From contig DIXX01000028.1 of the NCBI GenBank assembly GCA_002428805.1, positions 10,683-56,185 of the forward strand: DNA of 45,503 nucleotides. Reading direction: 5' to 3'. A program made the position numbers and the translations under genes. Numbering within the stretch: the first letter of the stretch is position 1; each line of letters begins with the position of its first letter. Under the pieces are notes generated by a model, which worked only from the letters and a program-made list of their open reading frames with translations, searched no databases and was not told the origin of the DNA. Shown here piece by piece: positions 1-7,305 of this stretch. Origin of the DNA: Cetobacterium sp. UBA6069. Its GTDB lineage: Bacteria; Fusobacteriota; Fusobacteriia; Fusobacteriales; Fusobacteriaceae.

Positions 1-45
1 AATGTAGTAAATAAAGTATTAATAACATTTTAGAGGAGGCTTTTT

Positions 46-441
46 ATGATTATTGATAGAAAAAATGCGAAAAGAACCGTTATCTACATCAACGACTCTC
101 AAAAAAATAATCTTCAAAACTTTTTACACTCTATCGGGTTTCATTACTACACTATCCAATCTAAACTTGAAGGTAGTTGGGAACATGGAATCAGACATTT
201 AAATAATCATGTTTGGCCAGGTTCCGAAGCAGTTTTCCATCTTATTGTTTCTGGTTCAAAAGTTGATTTGCTGCTAAAAAAATTAAAAAGTTTCAGAATG
301 GGATTGCCTGATAATGTTGTTATGGCAGTACTTGTTTGTCCATTAGATGATTTCATTTATAATATGATGACTGTAGATATCGAACCAGATTCATCTACTC
401 ATAAAGTTCATTGGCTAAAAGAAGAAGACGAAAAAATTTAA
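46..441 (+). CDS. PII-like small protein, function unknown
   Basis: A 131-residue soluble protein with no signal peptide or membrane segment. The size and the alternating strand/helix look suggest a PII-like (ferredoxin-fold) protein of the sort encoded beside transporters; this is a weak fold impression, not a motif match. The start is well supported by GAGGAGG a few bases upstream of ATG. It is the last gene of whatever lies left of the window, and it is closed by a strong hairpin terminator that also faces the convergent feo operon. The partner transporter that would explain it, if any, lies outside the window. Confidence 0.6.
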   Translation: MIIDRKNAKRTVIYINDSQKNNLQNFLHSIGFHYYTIQSKLEGSWEHGIRHLNNHVWPGSEAVFHLIVSGSKVDLLLKKLKSFRMGLPDNVVMAVLVCPLDDFIYNMMTVDIEPDSSTHKVHWLKEEDEKI

Positions 442-454
442 CTATAAAAAACTC

Positions 455-493
455 AAAAGGAGTTACCTTCACAATTTCGGTAACTCCTTTTTT
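455..493. terminator. bidirectional intrinsic terminator
   Basis: A 13-base stem, AAAAGGAGTTACC at 455-467 pairing with GGTAACTCCTTTT from 479, is followed by T on the plus strand. The A-run on its left gives a U-tract for minus-strand transcripts. It separates the PII-like gene from the convergent feo operon. Confidence 0.85.
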
Positions 494-494
494 A

Positions 495-644
495 TTAATG
501 TTTACATTTATCTTTTATATTGCAACTTCCATTTTTTGACTTTGAACAGTTACAACCACTTTCACCTTTAAACATCTTATATAAACTTTTTAAAGCTATT
601 GCTCCAACCACAACAACTATTCCAATTAAAATTAATGTTTTCAT
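495..644 (-). CDS. FeoB-associated Cys-rich membrane peptide
   Basis: A 49-residue protein too short for routine ORF calling. It begins MKTLILIGIVVVVGAIALKS, a single membrane helix at residues 3-18, followed by a short cytoplasmic tail with four cysteines (two as CNC at 31-33, then C41 and C47) and Lys/His residues. This is the layout of the FeoB-associated Cys-rich membrane protein family, found just downstream of feoB. AGGAGG lies upstream of the ATG. It starts 24 bases after the feoB stop, so it is the last gene of the feo operon. The Cys tail could bind iron or another metal near the FeoB exit; this is inference. Confidence 0.8.
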   Translation of the reverse strand: MKTLILIGIVVVVGAIALKSLYKMFKGESGCNCSKSKNGSCNIKDKCKH

Positions 645-668
645 TTTTTCCTCCTAAATTATAGAGAG

Positions 669-2870
669 TTAAAAGAACAGTTTTCCTATTTGGAATACTA
701 ATGTTGAAGCTATATAAGGTATAACTAAAAGTAATCCAACTACAAATCCTGTAAACTTATATCCGAACTCTTGCTTTATAGCTCCTAACGTCACAACACA
801 AGGAACCACTAATAAAATGTATACCATGAATGAATAAGCTCTTAAAGGAGCTAAATCATCTGTCCACAGAGCTTTAGTCGCTGCTACAACTCCGCTTCCT
901 TCTTCCTCAATCTCTTCTGCATCTGGTACTGAGAATAATCCATCTATATCAAAACTTAAAATCCCTACGATTGAATCTTTAATTGCTACTCCTAAACCAG
1001 CTACTTGATCTACTGTATCCTCTATAAATGTTGTTTCTTCAGCTTCTTCTCCAGTTTCTTCCTCTCCTGCATCATCTGCCACTAAAACTTGAGCCATAAA
1101 TCCTACAACAATCTCTTTTGCTGCTAAACTTGGTGGTATTGCTGCTACTGTTTCCCATCTATTTGCAAATCCTGTCGGTTGTAAAATCGGCTGGAAAGTT
1201 TTTCCAAACTTAGCCATATAAGAATTTGCAGTATCTCCATTATTTGGGAAATATGTTAAAGCCCATAAAATCATTAGCATTCCCATTATAATTGTTGTCG
1301 CTTTTTTCAAGTAAGATCCCGTTCTACTTAAAGTTGATTTTAAAATAACTCTTAAACTTGGAACTCTGTATGGTGGTAACTCTATTAATAGAGCTCTCCC
1401 TTCTGCTTTAAACATCTCAAAATTCTTTAACACTAACCCAGTTAATATTGCTACTACTATTCCTAATACATAAAGCGACATTACAACTAAACCAGCTTTT
1501 GATCCAAAGAATGCGGCAGTAAACAATCCATAAACAGGAAGTCTTGCACCACAAGACATAAACGGTGCCATTGCTGCTGTTAATCTTCTTGATGATTCAT
1601 CTTCTAAAGTTCTAGTCGCATATATAGCCGGAACGGTACATCCAAATCCAAGTACCATAGGTACAAACGCTTTACCATTCAATCCCAATTTTGTCATTAT
1701 TTTATCCATCAAGAATGCAACTCTTGACATATATCCACTTTCTTCTAGTATTGCTAAGAAGAAGTATAAATAAAGCATTAAAGGAACGAATACAACCACT
1801 CCTCCTACTCCACCTAAAATACCATCCATAACTAACGAAGCCAACCAGTCAGGTGTACTTTCGTCTATTAACATTCCAACATATTTTCCTATGTAATCAT
1901 TTACAAACCCATCAACCCAATCAATTAGGGGAGCTGAACCATTAAATACAGTTCCCATCAATCCAACTATGATTAAAAAGAATATCGGTAGCCCTAAGTA
2001 TTTATTTAGTAAAACTCTATCTACTTTATCTGTAAAATCTAGTCTAGACTTTATAGATGTTGTAAATGTTTTTGCTAAAACACCTTTTACAGTTCCGTAT
2101 CTACCCTCTGCAAATATTGTTTCAATATCCTCATCATGATCCTCTTCTAACTGCTTCGTCTTCTTAATTATTTCTGAATCTAATTCGTAACCATATTCTG
2201 ATTTCAATATTTCTATTAAATGCGAATCTTGTTCTAATAATTTTATTGCTAAAAAGTCTTCTCCGAACTTTTTTGATGCTTCTACTAATTTTTCATTACA
2301 ATTTATTTTACATTTAACCTCTTCTATTGCCTCTTGTAAGCATTTGTCAAATATAAGATTGTACTTTCTATTTTCTTTTCTTAGTTTTGCAACTTCCAAA
2401 GCTTTATCTAATAGCTCTTGCAATCCTGTTCTCTTTGTAGCTGACGTCATAACAACATCCATTTCAACCATATCTACAAACTTTTTCATGTCTAATTTGT
2501 AATTTAACTTTTCAAATTCATCAAAGAAATTTAAAGCCATTACCATCGGCTTTTCTAACTCTTTTAAAAGCATTGTTAGATATAGATTTCTCTCTAAATT
2601 TGTTGAATCTACAATATTTATTATTACATCTGGTTTTTCATTGATTATAAAATCTCTTGTAATTGTTTCCTCTAAAGTATACGGACTCAAACTATACACT
2701 CCTGGTAAGTCAATACATTGTATTCTTTCCCCTTTATAATCAAACTCAGCTTCTTTTTTTTCTACTGTAACTCCAGCCCAGTTTCCAACTTTTAAATTAG
2801 AACCTGCTATAGCGTTTATTAACGCTGATTTTCCTACATTTGGGTTCCCTGTGAATGCTATTTTTATCAT
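669..2870 (-). CDS. feoB: Ferrous iron transport protein B (FeoB)
   Basis: GTP-gated inner-membrane Fe(II) importer of about 733 residues, normal for the family. The N-terminal G domain shows GNPNVGKS (residues 8-15), DLPG (about 54-57), NFFD as the G4 motif (about 114-117) and a SAT G5 motif. A helical regulatory domain follows, then the polytopic transport core with the two conserved gate regions, recognisable by GFGCTVPAIYATR and SCGARLPVYG. An acidic loop (EEETGEEAEE) sits before the last helices. Two ATGs lie six bases apart; the second (2870) has AGGAG at 6-base spacing and was chosen over 2876. It follows feoA closely and precedes the Cys-rich peptide gene. Confidence 0.97.
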   Translation of the reverse strand: MIKIAFTGNPNVGKSALINAIAGSNLKVGNWAGVTVEKKEAEFDYKGERIQCIDLPGVYSLSPYTLEETITRDFIINEKPDVIINIVDSTNLERNLYLTMLLKELEKPMVMALNFFDEFEKLNYKLDMKKFVDMVEMDVVMTSATKRTGLQELLDKALEVAKLRKENRKYNLIFDKCLQEAIEEVKCKINCNEKLVEASKKFGEDFLAIKLLEQDSHLIEILKSEYGYELDSEIIKKTKQLEEDHDEDIETIFAEGRYGTVKGVLAKTFTTSIKSRLDFTDKVDRVLLNKYLGLPIFFLIIVGLMGTVFNGSAPLIDWVDGFVNDYIGKYVGMLIDESTPDWLASLVMDGILGGVGGVVVFVPLMLYLYFFLAILEESGYMSRVAFLMDKIMTKLGLNGKAFVPMVLGFGCTVPAIYATRTLEDESSRRLTAAMAPFMSCGARLPVYGLFTAAFFGSKAGLVVMSLYVLGIVVAILTGLVLKNFEMFKAEGRALLIELPPYRVPSLRVILKSTLSRTGSYLKKATTIIMGMLMILWALTYFPNNGDTANSYMAKFGKTFQPILQPTGFANRWETVAAIPPSLAAKEIVVGFMAQVLVADDAGEEETGEEAEETTFIEDTVDQVAGLGVAIKDSIVGILSFDIDGLFSVPDAEEIEEEGSGVVAATKALWTDDLAPLRAYSFMVYILLVVPCVVTLGAIKQEFGYKFTGFVVGLLLVIPYIASTLVFQIGKLFF

Positions 2871-2879
2871 GTCCATCTC

Positions 2880-3107
2880 CTATCCATCTATCTCTATTTC
2901 AACATTTTGTGCATCTTGCTTTCTTATAGCGATATTTGTTGATTTAACAATAAACTCTTGTGGATCTCCTAAAGGTGCATTTCTTTCTAATTTAATAATT
3001 TCTCCATTAGTTACTCCCATGTCAACTAATCTTTTTTTCAGCTCACCAATTTTCCCAATTTTGACGATTTTTGCTGATTCTCCTCTTTTCAATTCTGTTA
3101 ATTTCAT
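2880..3107 (-). CDS. feoA: FeoA domain protein (FeoB partner)
   Basis: A 75-residue SH3-like FeoA protein, cytosolic, thought to bind and modulate FeoB. It has the typical opening MKLTELKRGESAKIVKI, the LVDMGVTNGEII turn and the closing IAIRKQDAQNVEIEI strand. GGGAGG precedes the ATG. It ends 9 bases before the chosen feoB start, so the two are probably translationally coupled. It is the second of two FeoA-type genes in the operon, and the closer to the family consensus. Confidence 0.95.
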   Translation of the reverse strand: MKLTELKRGESAKIVKIGKIGELKKRLVDMGVTNGEIIKLERNAPLGDPQEFIVKSTNIAIRKQDAQNVEIEIDG

Positions 3108-3165
3108 TCAAGCCTCCCAACTCATTAGTCATAAATACATTTTGATGTACAAAGTATATTTGGAA

Positions 3166-3196
3166 AAATTTAAATCACAGGCAAAACCTGTGATTT
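3166..3196 (-). terminator. Intra-operon terminator between the two feoA genes
   Basis: A 10-bp perfect stem, AAATCACAGG (3172-3181) with CCTGTGATTT (3187-3196), and a 5-base loop lie just after the stop of the upstream feoA. On the minus strand an AT tail with five T follows. It may attenuate read-through into feoA-feoB. A TATACT -10-like hexamer (3153-3158, minus strand) follows, but without a good -35. Confidence 0.6.
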
Positions 3197-3200
3197 AATA

Positions 3201-3422
3201 TTACTCATTTCCGATTATTATTTTGTTTGCCAACCCAAAATTCAATACATACTTCGTATCATTTATTTTTACAATATAGTTACTCTGATCATCTCTTAGT
3301 AAACATATCTTATTCCCTATACAAAAACCTTTTTCTGTTAGTCTATTCTTATCTTTATCTCTACCTTTGATCTCTTTTATAACAAACTCTCTATTTTGTT
3401 CTGCAAAAACTAATGGCGTCAT
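3201..3422 (-). CDS. Second FeoA-type protein
   Basis: A 73-residue FeoA-domain protein, more diverged than its downstream paralogue. It keeps the sequence of strands with a glycine turn (RLTEKGFCIGNKICLLRDD) and the terminal strand (KYVLNFGLANKIIIG). It is the first gene of the feo operon and is read from a near-consensus promoter. Operons with two FeoA proteins are known in anaerobes. The separate role of the first copy is not established; regulation of FeoB or binding of another partner are both possible. GGGAGG lies upstream of the ATG. Confidence 0.88.
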   Translation of the reverse strand: MTPLVFAEQNREFVIKEIKGRDKDKNRLTEKGFCIGNKICLLRDDQSNYIVKINDTKYVLNFGLANKIIIGNE

Positions 3423-3463
3423 AGAATAAACCTCCCAGTAATATTTTTTTTATCTATACCAGA

Positions 3464-3492
3464 AGTATATTCTACGAAATAACATTTGTCAA
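3464..3492 (-). promoter_or_regulatory. feo operon promoter
   Basis: On the minus strand, TTGACA (3487-3492), a 17-bp spacer and TATACT (3464-3469) form a strong sigma70-type promoter about 40 bases upstream of the first feoA. No convincing Fur-type palindrome was seen over it. Confidence 0.8.
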
Positions 3493-3521
3493 GAATAAAA
3501 CTTTAACAATCAAAGTTTTAA

Positions 3522-4466
3522 CTATACGAATAGATCTTTTATACTATGAAGCATTACACTTCTTACGTTTGGACTATCTTTAGATAACTCCTCTATCATC
3601 TTTTTAACTTTTAAACGCTTAGAATTCTCACTTGTTTCGTAAGGACAATCATTGTGAAGTATTGGTAATCCTAATTTTTTTGCATATCTAATTGTTTCTT
3701 TTTCCTCTACATACGCTAAAGGTCTAATTACTTTTAATCCATACTCTTCAGAATCATAAGCTGGCTTCATTACTCCCATATTTCCTTGATATAAAACATT
3801 TAGTAAAAACGTCTCTACTATATCATCTTTATGATGGCCTAAAACAAGTTTATTTATATTTTGATCTTTCATAGCTTTGTATAAAATTCCTCTTCTTACT
3901 CTAGCACACATAAAGCAAGGGTTTTTTAACTCCTGATTTGTCAAAATACTTTCTCCTATTGATGTTTCAATAACTTGTAATTCAACACCTAATTTTCTAC
4001 AATACTCCTGAATATCTCCATACTTTCCACCCTCTTCAACTGGATGTATGTGAATCGGGAAGATTTCAAACTTTATTCCTGATATTTTTTGAATTCTAAT
4101 CATAGCGTTTAATACCGTTAAACTATCTTTTCCTCCTGAAATACCAATAGCTACTCTATCTCCTTCTTGGATCATATTATAGTCATGCATAGCTTTTCCA
4201 ATAGGACTCCATAAAGTTTTATCAAATCCTTTATCTTGGATAAAGGCTAAAAGCTCTTTTTCATCCAATCTATTTAAGGATATTTTTAATCCTGTCTGCT
4301 TATGAATTTTATCTATTAATTTTATTATTTTATTTTGTGAATATGAAATCTCTATCTTGATTTCCTCTTTTGAATTTATTACTAAAACTTTACTCTCTTG
4401 AACTTCAAATGTGTATGATTGAAAGACATAACCATTTAAATCTTTTATATTATCTATCTTTAACAC
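3522..4466 (-). CDS. TtcA-family ATP-pyrophosphatase with N-terminal extension
   Basis: PP-loop protein of the tRNA 2-thiocytidine (TtcA) family. Measured from an upstream ATG at 4499, an extra domain of about 100 residues precedes the PP-loop ISGGKDS (121-126), the Cys pair CFMC (195, 198) and the GHHKDDIVETFLLN motif; a third Cys near 287 could complete an Fe-S site as in TtcA. I place the start at GTG 4466: AGGAG ends 9 bases before it, at the end of the upstream gene, while ATG 4499 has no good ribosome site and would overlap that gene by 29 bases. The target is probably tRNA C32 or another sulfur acceptor. Two paralogues side by side suggest different substrates or a heteromeric enzyme. 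Confidence 0.85.
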   Translation of the reverse strand: MLKIDNIKDLNGYVFQSYTFEVQESKVLVINSKEEIKIEISYSQNKIIKLIDKIHKQTGLKISLNRLDEKELLAFIQDKGFDKTLWSPIGKAMHDYNMIQEGDRVAIGISGGKDSLTVLNAMIRIQKISGIKFEIFPIHIHPVEEGGKYGDIQEYCRKLGVELQVIETSIGESILTNQELKNPCFMCARVRRGILYKAMKDQNINKLVLGHHKDDIVETFLLNVLYQGNMGVMKPAYDSEEYGLKVIRPLAYVEEKETIRYAKKLGLPILHNDCPYETSENSKRLKVKKMIEELSKDSPNVRSVMLHSIKDLFV

Positions 4467-4470
4467 TAAA

Positions 4471-5277
4471 TTACTCTCCTTTTCCCTCTCCAGATACATA
4501 TCCTAATACATAATCTAAATTTATATTTTTCATTGAATTAAATATACTTTGCTTTATTTGAGGATTAGTTTTTTCTAAAGTTGCTAAAAGATTTTTTATC
4601 TCTTTTCTTTTAGAATCAACCTTTCCAGATTCAATCGGGCAACCACATGCCATTGCCGCTATTTCATTTTTCTTAGTAAAACTTATAATATCCTGCTCTT
4701 TTATATAGATTAATGGTCTTATTAGTTCCATTTTTCCGCTTGTTGATTTTACCTTTGGTATCATTGTTTTTACTGTTCCCGCATAAAACATATTTATCAT
4801 TGCTGTTTCTATCATATCATCGAAATGATGTCCTAATGCTAATTTATTATACCCTAGCTCCTCAACCTTATTGTAAAGAACTCCTCTTCTCATCTTTGCA
4901 CACAAGAAGCAAGGACTATCTGGAGATGCTTCAAATGCTATCTCCCATACATTTGCATCAAATATTTCGCAAGGTATTCCTAATTCTTCTAAATTCACTT
5001 TAAATTGCTCTAAATCCATCGATCCAAATCCTGGGTTCATAGATATAAACGCTACTTCAAAATTCTTACTTCTATCTTTTTTTAACTCTTGGAAAAGTTT
5101 AGAAAGTAACAAACTATCTTTTCCTCCTGATACACCTACTGCAATTTTATCTCCATCTTGAATTAACTCAAAATCTTTTATAGCCTTAGTAAATTTAGAC
5201 CATATCTTTTTTCTGTATGCTGTTCTTATAGAGTGCTCAACCATATCTTTTTTTGTTTCAAAAACTTTTTCTTCCAT
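4471..5277 (-). CDS. TtcA-like tRNA 2-thiolation protein
   Basis: A 268-residue PP-loop ATPase: VGVSGGKDS (residues 48-55), SPCFLCAKMRRG (Cys 123 and 126), GHHFDDMIETAMINMFY (about 149-165) and a third Cys region ACGCP (211, 213). These are the ATP and [4Fe-4S] landmarks of TtcA, which makes 2-thiocytidine in tRNA. It lacks the long N-terminal extension of its downstream neighbour, to which it is translationally linked. Its last codons (GKGE) contain the neighbour's AGGAG ribosome site. Divergent from the Cys-repeat gene at 5400. I am sure of the family and not of the exact RNA target. Confidence 0.88.
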   Translation of the reverse strand: MEEKVFETKKDMVEHSIRTAYRKKIWSKFTKAIKDFELIQDGDKIAVGVSGGKDSLLLSKLFQELKKDRSKNFEVAFISMNPGFGSMDLEQFKVNLEELGIPCEIFDANVWEIAFEASPDSPCFLCAKMRRGVLYNKVEELGYNKLALGHHFDDMIETAMINMFYAGTVKTMIPKVKSTSGKMELIRPLIYIKEQDIISFTKKNEIAAMACGCPIESGKVDSKRKEIKNLLATLEKTNPQIKQSIFNSMKNINLDYVLGYVSGEGKGE

Positions 5278-5335
5278 TTTTCCTCCAACTAGATTCTATA
5301 GGTTTTCACTCCATTATATCATGCTTGCAAAAAAA

Positions 5336-5364
5336 TTAACATTTCTTTTTTTTTATGTTAAAAT
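5336..5364 (+). promoter_or_regulatory. Promoter of the Cys-repeat gene
   Basis: TTAACA (5336-5341), 17-bp T-rich spacer, TAAAAT (5359-5364). It lies 36 bases before the start codon and points away from the ttcA-like pair. Confidence 0.6.
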
Positions 5365-5399
5365 ATTCTTAGTCTTAACTAAAGAGGTGAATAAAATTT

Positions 5400-5750
5400 A
5401 TGAATAAAATAGAAATGGCTGTTTTAGATTTTCTAAAAAGCGGAATGGTTTATAGTGATGGTGCTATTATGAAAAATCTTGGTATTGACGAAATTGAGCT
5501 CCAAAACATCTATACCTCTCTTACAAAACAAGGATACTTAGAAAGTTATGAAGATTTTCTAAAAAGAAATCCTGATTATGAAAAAGGAGAGGAGGAAAAT
5601 TCTTGTGGTGGATGTAGTTCTGGAGGGTGTTCTTCTGCTGGATGTAATTCAGGAGGTTGCTCTTCTGGAGGGTGCTCTTCAAAAGATGAGGATATTGACT
5701 ACTCTAAAATCAAGGTTTTAACAGAAAAAGCTTTTATCTATAGTTATTAA
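5400..5750 (+). CDS. Small winged-helix-like protein with CSSGG repeat
   Basis: A 116-residue protein of unknown function. Residues 1-55 look like a small helix-turn-helix or winged-helix domain (MNKIEMAVLDFLKSGMVYSD, then helices and QGYLESYEDFL). Residues 68-94 are almost only Cys, Gly and Ser: six cysteines at 69, 72, 77, 82, 87 and 92, so five lie exactly five residues apart in CSSGG units. The C-terminal 20 residues are ordinary. The layout recalls FeoC-type or other Fe-S sensing winged helices but the spacing differs. It has GAGGTG before the start, its own promoter and its own terminator. It sits head to head with two putative Fe-S tRNA thiolases, so a role in metal or sulfur sensing is possible. 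Inference only. Confidence 0.8.
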   Translation: MNKIEMAVLDFLKSGMVYSDGAIMKNLGIDEIELQNIYTSLTKQGYLESYEDFLKRNPDYEKGEEENSCGGCSSGGCSSAGCNSGGCSSGGCSSKDEDIDYSKIKVLTEKAFIYSY

Positions 5751-5754
5751 ATTT

Positions 5755-5791
5755 AATGAGGAGGACTATTTTTAGTTCCTCCTCATTTTTT
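5755..5791. terminator. Bidirectional terminator
   Basis: AATGAGGAGGA (from 5755) pairs with TCCTCCTCATT (ending near 5787), followed by T-rich sequence on both strands. It lies between the convergent Cys-repeat and PhnA-type genes. Confidence 0.8.
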
Positions 5792-5798
5792 AGATATT

Positions 5799-6209
5799 TT
5801 ATTTAATTTCAAAATCTATAGTTTTCAGTAACTCTTTCTCATCTTCATCCAAATAAGCATTTTCTAATAACTCTTCAGCCCAAGAGTATTTATCTTTTAT
5901 GTTATTTAATATATAAAGAGCTGTCACCTTTACAATTGCAACCTCACTCCACATAGAACCACTTAAAAATCTAAAGTCATTTTCTTTTGATTTTTTTATA
6001 TTTTTTAAAAGCTCTATGCAACTCTCACATAAGAATATACATCTGTCGTAATTAGGTTCCTCTTTTACCGGCGGAACTTCAAATACAGATAGTTTAACCC
6101 CTGATGCTTCACATAACTCGCATTTCGATTTTGATCTTCTTGCTAAATTTTTTCCAAATCCTGAAACTATATTTAATCTCTCTTGATATTTATCAAGTCC
6201 TTTTGCCAC
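5799..6209 (-). CDS. PhnA-domain zinc-ribbon protein
   Basis: A 136-residue protein with two Cys pairs (C30/C33 in SKCELCEAS; C61/C64 in LCESC) and the strongly conserved block SMWSEVAIVKVTALYIL (85-101). This matches the PhnA/YjdM-type family, whose name comes from the phosphonate operon but whose function is unproven; it is not itself a phosphonate enzyme. The Cys pairs probably hold zinc. The start is GTG at 6209, supported by GGAGGA upstream. It follows rlmF by 39 bases and is probably cotranscribed with it. Confidence 0.85.
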   Translation of the reverse strand: MAKGLDKYQERLNIVSGFGKNLARRSKSKCELCEASGVKLSVFEVPPVKEEPNYDRCIFLCESCIELLKNIKKSKENDFRFLSGSMWSEVAIVKVTALYILNNIKDKYSWAEELLENAYLDEDEKELLKTIDFEIK

Positions 6210-6248
6210 AACGTATCCTCCTAAATTCTAATTATACATAGCTATTAA

Positions 6249-7136
6249 CTACTTTTTAAAAGTCCAAGCTAAAACTCTACTTATTTTTTGCCCTTGACTC
6301 ATCTCTAACACTCTACACTTCGCACCTAATTTTTCAAGTACTTTTATTGTCGGTTTTATATTATCTTTATTAGATATTAAAGAAGTAAAATAATATACCT
6401 GTGTGGCAAACAGAGCACTTTCTTTAGCCATTTTTTTTAGAAAAAGACGCTCTCCTCCAGGACACCATAACTCAGCTTTTTGCCCTCCAAAATTCAATCC
6501 CTTTTTTATATCCTTATTTCCTTTATTTAAATTATCAACCTTTCTTTTATTTGCTTTCAAAGCATCTTCAAGTGATGAATGAAAAGGAGGATTACACATT
6601 GTCAGATCAAATCTATCTTCATCTTTTATTATGCCTATAAATATATTATTTTTATCTTTTTGAAGTTTCAAATCAACTTTATTTTTTAAATTATCATTTG
6701 AATCAATTATTCTTTGAGCATTCTCAATAGATTTTGGATCTATATCTGAAGCAGTATACCTCCATCCATATGTTTGACTTCCTATTATTGGGTATATACA
6801 ATTAGCTCCGGTTCCTATATCCAGTACCCTTACATCTTTCTTTTTAGATAATAGCTCCGCTATATAATGAATATAGTCAGCTCTTCCAGGTATCGGTGGA
6901 CATAAAAATCCAGCGGGAATATCCCAACTATTCACATTATAATATGTTTTTATTAATGCTCTATTAAGACATATAACAGCATTGTTATCACTAAAATCAA
7001 TAGTTTCTTCTCCCACAGGATTTTTGATAACAAAAGTTTTTAATTCCGGCAAATTTTTAACTAGAACTTCAAAATTATATCTTCCCTTATGAGGATTATT
7101 TGGATGTAGCTCTCCTTTTTTTATTTCTTTTTTCAA
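6249..7136 (-). CDS. rlmF: 23S rRNA (adenine-1618-N6)-methyltransferase RlmF
   Basis: SAM-dependent methyltransferase that methylates A1618 of 23S rRNA. The characteristic N-terminus LHPNNPHKGRYNFE (residues 10-23) is present. It also has FLCPPIPGRADYIHY (77-91), the SAM loop LDIGTGANCIYP (105-116) and the catalytic NPPF of N6-adenine methylases (182-185). The length of 295 is normal. The start is TTG at 7136 with AAGGAG 10 bases upstream; an in-frame stop just beyond rules out an earlier start. Confidence 0.93.
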   Translation of the reverse strand: MKKEIKKGELHPNNPHKGRYNFEVLVKNLPELKTFVIKNPVGEETIDFSDNNAVICLNRALIKTYYNVNSWDIPAGFLCPPIPGRADYIHYIAELLSKKKDVRVLDIGTGANCIYPIIGSQTYGWRYTASDIDPKSIENAQRIIDSNDNLKNKVDLKLQKDKNNIFIGIIKDEDRFDLTMCNPPFHSSLEDALKANKRKVDNLNKGNKDIKKGLNFGGQKAELWCPGGERLFLKKMAKESALFATQVYYFTSLISNKDNIKPTIKVLEKLGAKCRVLEMSQGQKISRVLAWTFKK

Positions 7137-7167
7137 TACCTATATTCTCCTTCTCAACTTTTATTTT

Positions 7168-7196
7168 AGTTTAACATTTTTAATTTGAATAATCAA
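7168..7196 (-). promoter_or_regulatory. Putative rlmF promoter
   Basis: Minus strand TTGATT (7191-7196), 17-bp spacer, TAAACT (7168-7173). Moderate match. Confidence 0.45.
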
Positions 7197-7220
7197 TGTC
7201 TTGTATTTTTTATATTACAA

Positions 7221-7276
7221 AAGAGGTCTTATCAAAACTATTAGCAGGTGCTAACTTTTTTTTAATAAGACCTCTT
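7221..7276 (-). terminator. Terminator of the GH105-symporter operon, nested hairpin
   Basis: A 12-bp outer stem, AAGAGGTCTTAT (7221-7232) with ATAAGACCTCTT (7265-7276), encloses a smaller inner inverted repeat TTAGCAGGTGCTAA (7241-7254). It lies 30 bases after the symporter stop. The outer stem ends in T-rich sequence on the minus strand. The large nested loop is unusual for a simple terminator. Confidence 0.65.
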
Positions 7277-7305
7277 ATAAAATTTGAAACTATGTATTTC
7301 AATCT

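Noticed and set aside
2851..3198. Plus-strand frame of 115 residues over feoA
   Set aside because: Antisense to feoA and the start of feoB, with no ribosome site and low-complexity Ser/Ile composition.
3464..3520. Fur box over the feo promoter
   Set aside because: I looked for an inverted repeat like the one at exbB and found none convincing.
5600..5680. Short tandem DNA repeat that might suggest a CRISPR or slippage tract
   Set aside because: The repeat is at the protein level (CSSGG) with variable codons, lies within a good reading frame and has no spacer structure.
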